Assembly (NCBI GenBank): GCA_039566865.1 | Contig: CM076962.1 | Coordinates: forward strand, 4,706,743-4,770,742 | DNA: 64,000 nucleotides | Direction of reading: 5' to 3' | DNA from: Aurelia coerulea | Lineage: Eukaryota; Cnidaria; Scyphozoa; Semaeostomeae; Ulmaridae | Shown: one piece after another, positions 26,701-38,700 of the stretch | Layout: each line of letters opens with the position of its first letter | How positions within the stretch are numbered: position 1 is the first letter of the stretch | Translations under genes and position numbers: made by a program | Notes under the pieces: model-generated | Database searches by the model: none | Told to the model about the DNA's origin: nothing | The model's input: only the letters and a program-made list of their open reading frames with translations

Positions 26701-29700
26701 AATCAAATTTCACATTTAATTTTTTCCTTTCAACGTTCTCGTTAAACCTTTTCATTTGTATGAATGCAGTAAAAACCCGCATGTAAGAAACGATTTTTTC
26801 AGATCAGGCTGATGAGTTTCTTGAAAGAAACTCTGATGAAAATAACAGGACCGTGTGGGGGGGGGGGGGCTTCTTGGCTAGATTTTGGGTAGGGGTCTGC
26901 CTCGAGCATATTCAGAATGGTACCTTTGGCTAGACTAATTTTTACGAAAATGATACCCTCGGCTAGACCAATTTGACCATTCCCTGGACCATTTTTTACG
27001 AAAATGGCACCCTTGGTTAGACCAATTTTGACCATTCTCTTGACCAATATTTTCAAATTTGTACGAAATATGATATCATGACCGTTCGCTAGACCAATAT
27101 TGTCAAAAATGATACCCTGGACTAGACCGTTGCCAGGCCAAAATTGCAAAAATGTATACCCTTGGCTAGACTAGAAGTCCGAAAAAGCATAGCCTTCGTT
27201 GCGGCACATCCCCAGGTACATTTACTATTGAAGAACCCCCCCCCCCCCTCCATGAACAGGACCAACCCGGAAAGGCAAACACTCAGTGATTGATAATAAA
27301 TGCTGTGTCCTATTGTATTTTACTTATTTTTACTAAAGGTTCTGTATCATACATTCCAAAACAAAACACTCCAAACTCTATGAAAAAGGGCACACTGACA
27401 AATTTTAATTCGTTACCATTTTTGTAAATTCCATCTGTCTCAAAGTTTTATTTTCCCAAAATGTTTCAACATGTATTTGTAATTAAGAAGCCTTTTTTTT
27501 AATTTTTAGAAATCCAGCAAAAAATATAAATTATTCCAACAAAGTGAAGGGCAGAGACGTAGTACAAGGTATGCATTTTGCAGCCGCTTTTGGCTCAATA
27601 CAAGATGTTGTCAGCAGCTTTGATATTATATCGAGATGGAATTAAAACTCTTTTTTTCATTTTGAAGCGATAACTGGCTAGAAAAATGTTTAAAGCTCGT
27701 GTTTAAAATGCGTTATCTCAATTCTAGCATGTTTTTACTCTAGAGTGAACCAAGCCTTACATTGCAAGAAGAAAAACATTCATTTAGAGCTAGAAGTAGG
27801 GTTGAATTTGAGTAATTTTGAGAACTATCCAAATAAAAAGTACTCCCGTTTGAAACATCGCGAAAATTCAATTATCGAACATATCATAAAGCGTTCTTTT
27901 TGATCTCTTTTTTTCGATGATCCAAAGTTATTAAAGGATGATAGAATGTTTATTTTGATTACTTAAAGGATATGAAAAAGCGCATTGCAAACCTCATTCT
28001 GAGCTGCGCTCTTCGAGCAACATCGTTTATCTTTCCTAAGAGCCATTATAGGGATATTTTGCAATCTCTTCAAGTATAAAATAATAGTTTGCGTTTCTTT
28101 CTGACAATTATGACCAAACTAGAAGCTTGCTATACATAAAGATACTAATCTGGTAATCACCAGTGCTTTTTGCAGTATGCTTCTAAACTAGGCAACCCTA
28201 AAAGGGCACAATTTACTAATTCCAAAACGAATCACGAGATCAGCTATTCCTGGAAAGATACTTTATTCATTAATGTACTTGCCAAAAAGAGAAATTTGAA
28301 GCTCGGCCGCACGATAAAATCTTGGTGTATTTTCAAGCAGGAGTACTTTTTAAGACACCCGATACATTCACTTTTTTTTACAAGAAACTAATGTCCGGGG
28401 CTGGTAGGTAGGTTCTTAACTTTTAAGACACTTTTGCTCCCCACATTTTCTTATCAGTTTCATATATTCTTAATGGCGGAATGTAGAGTTAATTTAGTTT
28501 TCTTAGTAAGGCTTCCAAATTATCTGAGAAGATCTCAAAACAAATAATTCAATAATTTGCACTCAAAACAATGTCAACACAGTTGCCCTTACTGTAAAGC
28601 GTCGAACAATTTTGAGTGCAAATGACAAAAGTTTCTTACCTTGTTCTCCTTAAGTTTCGAAAGGTTGAATATACCGTTTCTTATAACTTATAGAATAAGA
28701 TATGTTTGCTCACTCAGTAGTTTGTGTCATAATCTGTTCGCTGGAAATTATATCAAATTGATTTCCACAGGCATCGAACGCAGCGCGGAGAATACATGTT
28801 TAAGATGGATTCGTCACAGACCCTAAAAGATGTTAAAGTTCAGGTAATATCAGAAATACTGAACATTACTTTCTTTCACATTTCATCGTCACTTTTTGGC
28901 TGTTCCAAAATCTTTAAACATTGTTAAAGGGGCTCAGTCGTCAAACAGTAAACAAATCCGTAAACTCCCACGTGTCGGGGATTATCCATTGTTCATCCAT
29001 TGTTCTCTGCAGTTTATATGGTGGTTTCACCCAAGCCACAAAAAAGTGACCGTTAAAAATCCACTTATATCGGAGCAATCGTAGAAGATATGAATGTTTG
29101 GTTTGTTCCTTAGTGAAGTACAAGGATTAATGCCCAAACAGCAACTTTCATTTTGAAAAAGATACGAAAATCCTGTGTGATATCACCTTTCAAAAAACTG
29201 CAAAAATCATCGTTTTGTTTACATTTTGACGACGGAGCCCCTTTAATGTCTGTTTCAAATTAGATGTCAGGTGAGATTTGCGATAACGCAAAAGCACTCA
29301 TGCAAAACACTTCAATTGTCGTTATTCACGGACATTTTCACATGGGATCTAATTTGAAACAGACCATAAAATCTGATTTTTGTTGTTGTATACATTTCTA
29401 CCCAGCAGCCGAAGGTAGTTTTAGGACGCTGAGAAGCTAAGCTTATCGAAACAGCGTCCTGGTCCTTCCTCTTGATGTGACCATGCCTCGTGATCCCCTT
29501 AGTCTGGAATTACAGAGAGTTGGCGACTCTCCTCACACTTTGTAGCAGGCTCAAGCGTGCTACCACTGAGCAATCCTCGCTAGAATCTTATGAGAACACT
29601 CTATTGCATATTCCCGAAGGAGAATATAAAAATGCTCGGATTAGTAAAGTCTGTCTCAAATTAGATCTCAGATAAGATTTATGATGACCCAAAATTTCTC

Positions 29701-32700
29701 ATGCAAGATTGTTTTAATTCTTTCGCTGCAGAATTTTATATTCTTTTCGAATCAGCACTTTCTGGGCTTTAGTATGCTCACCAGCAATCACAAGGGCTCC
29801 CAGCCCCCATTCCTTCTGTGATTTTTTCCTCATTTCTCAATTCTTTTAACGAATATGTCACTACCAATCTATAATGTCATTTCTTACATTGGAATAGTTG
29901 ATTTAGTGGAATAGACAACCCAAGATTGTTTACCATTAGAACTTTGTCCCTTCCTGCAATCATGCAGAGGACTATTTGTTTCTTTTCTATGTGTAATGTT
30001 TTAATGGGTATGGCTCGGGCAGTTGTAGCGCAATAAACTGCCAGTCTGAGGGTTGGTGATTCGAGTACCCGCCCTTTCGAACCTGCAACGTAGAGTGAGG
30101 AGAGTCGCCAATTCCCCGTGATTTTTGCTGAAAGAATCACGAGATGTGGTCACATCTCGAGGAAGGACCAGGGCACTGCTTCGATAAGCTTGTCTTCTCA
30201 GTGCCCTAAACCTACCTTCGGTTGCTTGGTAAATATGTGGAAAAAGTTGATGTTTATATTTTTTAAACTGTTGATCTGACAGTATAATTTATGAAATAAT
30301 CGTTGCGCTTTCATTTCAGTTGATTGGGACGTTTTCTGTGCTGCCATGTGATCAACATTTGAGTCTCCAAGATGGCACTCCTTTAGTGGATGACTCAAAA
30401 ACGCTAGCTGATCTCGGAATTCATCCCGGCAGTGTGCTGTTGTTGAAGGTATGTCGTCTATATATTTTTAATAAGTAAAAGCGCCTTAAGCCGGTAAGCG
30501 AAAGCTTAATCCATGACAATAGCATCTGTTTCTTTTCACTGACATAACAAAGCAGTTTGCGAGGAATGAAAGACCGATTCCTACCGGTTGCACCAAAAAG
30601 TATATGGCGTTTGAAAATTCATAGTACCTAGGATACGGGGTGGATCGAAATGAAATTAATTCTACCTGATAGCCGAAAGGACCGAAATATTTTGTGTGAC
30701 TGTTTTTGCGTTTTAATAACAACTGAAAATATAGGTAAAGTTAGCCTGCGTGCAGACTATACCCAAGGAAAAGGTATACAGTCTGCGCAACGTCGCTCAT
30801 ATTCGTGTTGTGCGTGCTTCAGCATTCATTTCGCAATAGTGATAACAAAGAAAATTTATTGTTGTAGCAGCCAATAACATACCCTGGGTACCAGAGCCAA
30901 ACAAATTTAAAAAAAGAAAAAAAGAAAAATCTAAATTTTTTGGCTCTGGCACCCAGGGTACCAATAACATCAACCAATGAACCAGTGAGGTTAAAGCTTT
31001 ACTTTAAGTTCAAAATAGCCCTTTTATGCCCCCTCCTTCTGCATTGACACAAAGTTCAAAGTTAAAGCGGGAATGGCTCAGTGGTAGCACGCTTGACTAC
31101 CAATCTTAAGGTTGGTGGTTCGAGTCCCCGCCTTGCTGAGCCTGCTACAAAGTGTGAGGAGAATCGCCAACTCTCTGTAATTCCAGGCTAAAGGAATCAC
31201 GAGGTGTGGTCACATCGAGAGGAAGGACCAGGACGCTGCTTCGATAAGCTCAGCTTCTCAGCGTCCTGAAGCTACCTTCGGATGCTTGGTAGAAATGCAT
31301 AAACAAAAAAAAGTTCTTACTCTCTAAGCTCACAGCACGATACTTTTCGAACCGATTTTGAAAAAAAGTAATGCTTATATGAGAGGCATTTAAAGTGATT
31401 GACCTGATATAGAAGATGAAAGGTCATAGATTTATAAATAATCTACTGTATTTGGTCATCTTGACGCGTGCACAAATGAAACAGTAGCGTTTTAATCTTT
31501 CTTTTCATATTCATGGACCACACCATATCGGCCAGTTTTCCATCTATTGAACGCTGAAAAATGTTTTGGCATCCTGTAATAACTTCTATTGTACCATTTT
31601 ATTATGTCATTCAGGTCGATGAACCAAATGAAGAGGCACCAGCAGTTGAAATCAAAGATTCCAATGGTATGCACTTCATTTTTCCCTCTTACATCGTATT
31701 ACCGTCAGGATTCTTTTTGTACCGAGATACCGAGATATAATTGCTAAAATATATAATTGATGTATAATTTCTTCTGAAATACCAAGTGTCCTCAATAGTA
31801 TTCCTGTTTGACACATCACCAATAATTCGATTACAGGGCCGATCTTCAAGTTCTTTTTTGGCAAGTAGATCAAGGACAAATTTTTTTCTAGGCATGGCTG
31901 ATGCAGCGAAAAATTGAAAACTTATCAAGTTTAGCTCATTTTAGGGCTGCCTGGTTTCGAATCATACTGCAACCAGCACTGATGATCAGATCACCATATG
32001 TTTTTGTGTATAATAGAGATAATGTGTCCATGTAAATACTCTGCTATTTTCACGTGATATTTCATGTGATTACTTTACCATGGAACTCAGAAGGTAGCCA
32101 GCTCTAATATAAGCAGACTGATGACTTACTTGCGGTTGCGCTTCTAGAGCTGAATCCGAAGTCTCACAGCAGGCAGCCTCGTTGTGAAATTTAAATGCTA
32201 TTTTTGCATGTGATCAGTTAAATTCTACCAATCACAGTGCGCTCTTCGAGGCTCTTCGTCAACATCGTGTCAGCATATTTTGACAAGAGTGTATACGCGC
32301 TTTTAATTTGGTCATAAATGACAGAAGGAAACGCACAATATCATTGGAGACTTCCAGGTTGATAGCAAATCTAAGAATTTAGCTCTTAAGCAAGATTATG
32401 TTGCTTAAAACCGTCGCTCAATATAAGGTTTTTCAACGTGTGATTTTCAACCTTTGTGTTGTGTTGTTTTATTGTTTTTATGTATTGTTTTGAGTTTATT
32501 GTTGTTTTGGTTATTGTAGTTTTTCGCGCCTTTTATGTTAATTTACTATTGTAGTTTTAGCACGTGACTAGGCGTAGGTTTAGGAATTCGACAGGAAGTT
32601 TTAGGGAGATCGGTTTTTCGAGTTGGTTTTTAGCAGTTGTGAGAATATCTTGAGTTGTTGTTTTGGGTCGTGAATTCCCACTAGATTTGATATTATATTG

Positions 32701-35700
32701 TGGAACTCTTTTATGGATTATGATTACCGTTACTACATTTATTCGCTGATTGTATATGTTGTAAATATCGCTGTTACTTCGCTGTTTCATTATTTGTTGC
32801 CGTCTTTTCGCGTTCGCCATTTTGGATTTGTATTTGGCTTTGAAAGACACGGATCGATACTACTATTACACCGATAGGACGTAAATACAACAGTTGGAGG
32901 TCTTACCGAGATAATAACGGAGATTAAATACGGATATCGAAAGGTGGAGCATTGTTTTGAATATATTTCGTAGGAATAAAGCAGACATGTCGCGTGCAAG
33001 GAGCTACTAAAAAAATGCCGCGGCTTCCACAGATTGTTAAGTTTAGGGGAGACAATGAAGCGAGTTTCCAACGCTGGTGTTCGCAGTTCGAGGCACAGCT
33101 CAAGGCTTTTGGCATCGAAGATGATGAGAACTCATGGAGGGACTTCTTGTTGATTTATATGGAGGATAATGCATTTACTCTTGCAGCTAAAGCTATTTCT
33201 GGGAACCAGGAAATGACGTACAAGGACTTGAAAGAGCTGCTTGAATTGAAATTTTGTGGGCCTGATTACAAGCGTGCGTTAGAGCTGAAATTACGTAATC
33301 TCAAGTTTAAGAAAGGCACAAAGATTGTGCCTTTTGTTGGTGACTTAAAGAATACAATCCAAGAGCTGTATGGAATTGAGCAAGAGGAAGCTATCGAGTC
33401 CATTGCGGTCAACCATGTTTTATCTTCACTGGATGATGAAATGCGAAAGGAGACAAAGGTTTTGCAGTTGTCTGGAAATGCTAAACTAGAAAATATTTTG
33501 GAATTAGTTGCAGAGAAATGGGAAGGCAACTCTTTGGGCTTGAATATCGCTGCTTTTATGGGGAGTAAGGGTGCTACAGCCATCACAAGAAACAGTAGTG
33601 TTGAAAATGAGAGGCTGAGTAAGCTAGAATCAATGATGACAAATGTTATGGAAAAACTGGACAAACTTAATCTTGCACAGGGTGGTGATAGACAAGGGAG
33701 GCAACAAATTTGTGAGCATTGCCAAAAGACAGGTCATGATAAATCACGCTGTTTCCAATTAAAGAAATGTTTCAAATGTAATCAAATGGGACATATAGCA
33801 AAATTTTGCAAGGAAAAACAAGGGAACCAGACAGCAGCATCACAGTTCGAAAACTCTCCTGAGAGTGAAGTGTCACAGCAAATTATTCCAGAGAAGAGGA
33901 TCACATTTAAATTGCAGGTTGGAAAACAAGAACTTGACTTTTTGTATGATTCAGGCAGCCAACATTCTATTATACCAAGGAAAGTTTATGATCAGCTTGC
34001 TGATAGGCCACCTTTGTCACCAGTCAATGTTTCTGGTATTGGTGTTGCAGGGAACAAATTTGTTATTGATGGAGTAGCATATCTCAATTTAAAGCTTGTT
34101 ACAACAAATGGCATGATTTATACCTTGGAATATGAGCCAGTTCTTGTCACTGCTGCAGTGGATACATGCATATTTGGAATAAAGACTGAAATGCGTTTTA
34201 CAGAAACCAGAAGAAGCCAAGATAAGATGACATTTACATTTGTCACACCTGAAAGCCAAGAGATTACCATTGCCTATTACAGAGAGGTGGACACTAAAAG
34301 TAGCCATGCATTTATCAAAGTTGCAAAGAATACAACAATTCAGGAAGGTGTTACATGGGTAAAAGGAAAGGTACAAAATTATGCAGCAGTCAGAAATACA
34401 GAAGCAGAATTCATGTTTGCAGGAGATGAATTTATGGAAATAAAGGATGTGGAAATTCCTCCTATGTGCAATTGGACAAATATAGGGAAGACAGTGAAAA
34501 TACCAATCACTAATAACTCAGGTAATTCTATCAAAGTGAAGAAAGGGCAAAATATTGGGGTGCTACAGGAAATAGAAATTGTTACAGCAAGTCTCAAAAC
34601 TGGTACAGGAAGTTCATTGAAGCTGGATGAAATTGAAATTGGAGACTCATCAATGAAAGAAGAAATACAAACCATTGTGCAGAAATATGATGAAGTGATG
34701 CAGCAGAGATCTATGAAGCCGACAGATATCCCAATTGTTCATGAAATAGCACTTTCAGATGACAAACCAGTTTCAGCTCCAGCAAGGCGTATACCGCACA
34801 GTCAACGCGATGAAATTGAGAGACAAGTAGAAACACTGAAAGACAAGGGTTACATAGAAAAATCTTACTCGGCTTATGGAGCACCAATTGTTCCAGTTGT
34901 CAAGAAAGATGGTACCTTGCGTATGTGTATAGACTACCGTCAACTAAATGCAAAAACCATACCAGCCGTGTACCCTATTCCGCGTACTGATGATATCTTG
35001 GATTCACTAAATGGAGCAAAAGTCTTTTCAGTTCTGGACTTAAAGGATGCGTACCATCAGATCGCTATCAAAGAAGAAGATCAACACAAGACAGCATTTG
35101 TCGTACCATGGGAAAAGCTCCAATGGAAAAGGATGCCCTTTGGCCTTGTCGGCGCGCCGTACACGCTATCGGCCGCTATGAGTTATGCGTTAGAAGAATG
35201 TAAGCTGTTTGCTAGAGGATATTATGATGACATTCTGATTTTCAGTCAGGACAGTGAGTCTCATGCTAAGCATATTTCTGAGGTTTTGAGGCACTTGTCA
35301 GAATGTGGTTTGCAGATTAATTATCGGAAGTGCGTGTTTGCTAAATCAGAGGTACCATTTGTTGGTTATATTTTGTCAGAGTCAGGTGTCAAGCCGGTTG
35401 CCACAAAAGTTCATGATATAGTTGATTTTAAGTCACCAACATCAGTAGATTCTCTGCGCACCTTCTTGGGTATGGCTTCTTATTACCGGAAGTTTGTTGA
35501 ATGTTTTGCTATCAAGGCCGTGCCATTGTATGCACTGTTAAAGAAAGGAGCAGATTTTCTTTGGTCAGATGATTGTGAAAAGGCCTTTGTTTACATAAAG
35601 GAGCAGTTGTCTAATGCGAAAATTCTTTGTCATCCGGATTTCTCAAAGCCATTTGCATTGCAGACTGATGCAACTAACGAGGGAATAGGTTTTGTCCTAT

Positions 35701-38700
35701 CACAGGAGAGAAATGGCATGATGCAGCCAATTCAGTTTGGAGGACGTGTCCTAACAGAGACTGAACGTCGTTATAGTGTCACAGATAAAGAGTTATTGGC
35801 AGTATTCTATGCAGTAAAGACCTGTGAAGTCTATTTGTTGGGACATTCGTTTATTGTTTACAGTGACCATAAGCCTTTGTCGTACCTGAAAGATTTCAAA
35901 GATGTGGTGAACAAGAGATTTCGATGGATAAATTACTTGGAGGAATTGGGAGCTGTTGTCAAATATTTGCCAGGTAAAGCCAATGTGATTGCGGATTTTT
36001 TGAGTCGTAATATACAGAACATGCAGCAGGATAAGAACAATGTCAGTATGAATGCATTCACCCTTGAATCCTTACATTATGATGTTCCTGATTTGGTTTC
36101 ACTGCAGCGAGAAGATTCTGACATACAGCAAGTGATAGATTACAAGTCAAGTTCTGGCGCAGAGAAGGGTGTGGTTCCGGCTGCATATAAAGCACATGTT
36201 CAAAAATTGTTTGTTGATGAGGAGGATAATTTGTTGAAATTTTGTTATCATGGAGGTCAGTGTATTGTGATGCCTACGTCCCTGAGAGAGGAGGTTTTGT
36301 CATTGTCACATAATGAGTGGACGTCTGGTCATTTTGGCATTTTTAAAACACACCGTAGAGTCCTTGAGAACTTTTGGTGGCCTGGCCTTCACAGAGATGT
36401 GTGTGATTTTGTCAGTAATTGTGATGTTTGTATCAGGGTGAAGCGTTTGGGTAAGAGACATGGGTGCATGGGGCAACGAGAATGGCCAAAGAGACCCTTG
36501 GACTTGGTGTCAATTGATTTCTTGGTTGAACTTCCTATCACAGCAAGGAGGAACATACATATGTTGGTGATTAATGACCATTTTTCCAAGTTTATTCAAG
36601 TTTACCCAGTGAAAGATCGCACAGCCCCAACCGCAGCCAAATGTGTCTTGGATTATTGTCTGAAATTTGGATTCCCCTGGCGTCTTTTCTCTGACCGAGA
36701 CCCTGCATTTGAATCAGAGTTGTTCCAGATTTTGATGAAAGAGCTAGGAGTGAGCAAGATCCGCACCACTGGCTACAATCCTCGTAGCAATGGACTGACA
36801 GAGCAATCAAATGCCATCGTGAAAGATTATTTGACAGCTTATGTGAATGGGAAGAGCAGTAGCAGACCAGATTGGGATACATGGACAAGAGAACTTGCGT
36901 TTGCGTATAACACATCTGTTCATTCTTCAACTGGTTTCACTCCTGTAGAGCTGATGTTTGGCAGAAAGTTTAGAGTTCCAACTGACATGCTGTTTGGGAC
37001 ATTTTCACGGGGCAAGAATTTTCCATTGTCCATAGAGCAATTCAGTGAGCAGTTGTCTTCCATGTATGAGCTGGCAAGACAGAGAATGAGCACAAGACAG
37101 AAAGTCAGTGCCAGTTATTATGACAAGAAGATTACAGATGACAAGTTAGAGCCAGGAGAACTTGTTTACATATACCAGCCAGCAAAGAGTCGCAAGAAGC
37201 TTGAAGTCAAATGGGATGGCCCATACAAAGTTGTGGTTGCAGCCCATCCAGTTTATCATGTGGAAGTGAATTGGAAGAATGTTAAAACAAAGTGTTTGAC
37301 ACGTGACAAGTTGCGAAGAGTGGGAAAGAAGAAACTTGGTGGTTTGAATGGGACAGTTGCGGCTACGCCCAACAATTCTAATGAAACAATATCAGATAGG
37401 GGCAATGCACAAAGAGAGAGAGCAGCAAAACCCAACGATTCTGGTGAAGCAATACCAGATAGGGGTAGTATTCAAGATCAGCCCAGCAATTCCGATGAAA
37501 CAATATCGGATAGGGGTCATGTTTTTGATGAAGTGAATTTTGATTCTGAAGACTCAGATGCAGATGAAGAAGTGTCAGAAGAGGAAGAAGATTTCCAAGT
37601 TGAAGAAGGAAGGGGAAGAGGAAGGTATAATTTGAGACCTAACCCAGAACTGGCAAGAAGGTATGAAGGATACTTAGCTCATTGTTTGACTGTATTTTGA
37701 GTGAAAACTTTTTTTTGATTAATTGAGAAACATTTGCTTAATTTGCTGAACATGTTTTGTTAAAGAAATTTGCTATATAGATATAACATCTTTTCGTAAG
37801 GATGGAGGAAATGTTGTGTTGTTTTATTGTTTTTACAACCTTTGAAAATCACCAACATTTGATAATGTCACAGATCTTTGAATGGTCTTTTTTGTGTATT
37901 TGTATCAACAATCAAATCATTTAATATATGCTTAGTATTTTATTCCTTTGTTGGAGAGACAATGAAATTGCCGTGTAAACTCGTGTTTTGAGCAATGGTA
38001 TTTTCAATATACTGAATTGTTAGCCAAAAAATATTTCTTGTGAAATTTCACATCAAGTTTCGAGTTTACAGGATACAAGAGATTCCTAAAGGTCAAAAAA
38101 ACTAATTCAAAGGTACTGGGGTGGGGGGAGGAGAGGGGATACAATTTTATTTTATAGTCATTTCTTATGATTTCGGAGTGTGCTTCAAAAACCAGGTTGC
38201 TTGTAAAGGTACAAATTATCACAAATTCAAAACTATTTCAAGACTTCACGATATGTCTAAAATTAACTTGGTCTGTGATAAACATGCACATGAAGATTTT
38301 TTCACAATCGGTAGTATAATCAACTTTTGATGATTATTCAAAAGTTTCATCAATGTTTTTCTGGGTGATCCGGTAGAATATTTTATCATCTTTATATATT
38401 TTCGATGATCGCAAGATACATTTTTGGCATATTCAACCATTTTAAAGAGTTCGTTTGGACAAACAAAGCTCTGCTTACAATGCTGTAAAATTAGTATGCT
38501 TCAAAACCAGGTAGCTCATAAGACTTTTGAATTTCACCAATAGAACGCTGTCGATTAGTTTATGAATATTCTTGAACTTAATTTCATCTTTGATACAAAC
38601 ACCTGAAAAAATTTGAAATTAATTGGGTTTTCAGACCTACTCGTTAGTTGACTAGAATTTATCTTGCTGTTGTCTCCTTTAGGTGACAGAATTAAAGAAG

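Larger units (their letters stand above)
32457..37835 (+). mobile_element. Ty3/gypsy LTR retrotransposon with deleted 3' LTR
   Basis: Layout: 5' LTR, candidate primer-binding site at about 32894, one Gag-Pol frame, A/G-rich tract (AAGGATGGAGGAAA, 37799-37811), and a 24-nt repeat of the LTR start. CAACCTTTG flanks both sides. It lies in sense orientation in the USP48 intron between 31666 and 38683. The intact frame suggests fairly recent insertion. Pol order RT-RH-IN defines Ty3/gypsy; no envelope-like frame was seen. Confidence 0.9.

Noticed and set aside
26799..27149. 116-residue minus-strand protein with an 11-residue periodicity
   Set aside because: Periodicity comes from the 33-bp tandem core of a G/C-tract element; no start context or homologue.
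31067..31140. A tRNA gene (good box A and box B)
   Set aside because: The same non-tRNA body follows similar heads at 30005 and, inverted, at 29401, so it is a SINE head; no intact acceptor stem was seen.
32994..33014. GTG at 32994 as start of Gag-Pol
   Set aside because: A eukaryotic element should use ATG; the first in-frame ATG is at 33015, seven codons later.
32457..37835. Endogenous retrovirus with envelope
   Set aside because: No envelope-like frame follows the integrase; only about 110 nt lie between the Gag-Pol stop and the LTR stub.
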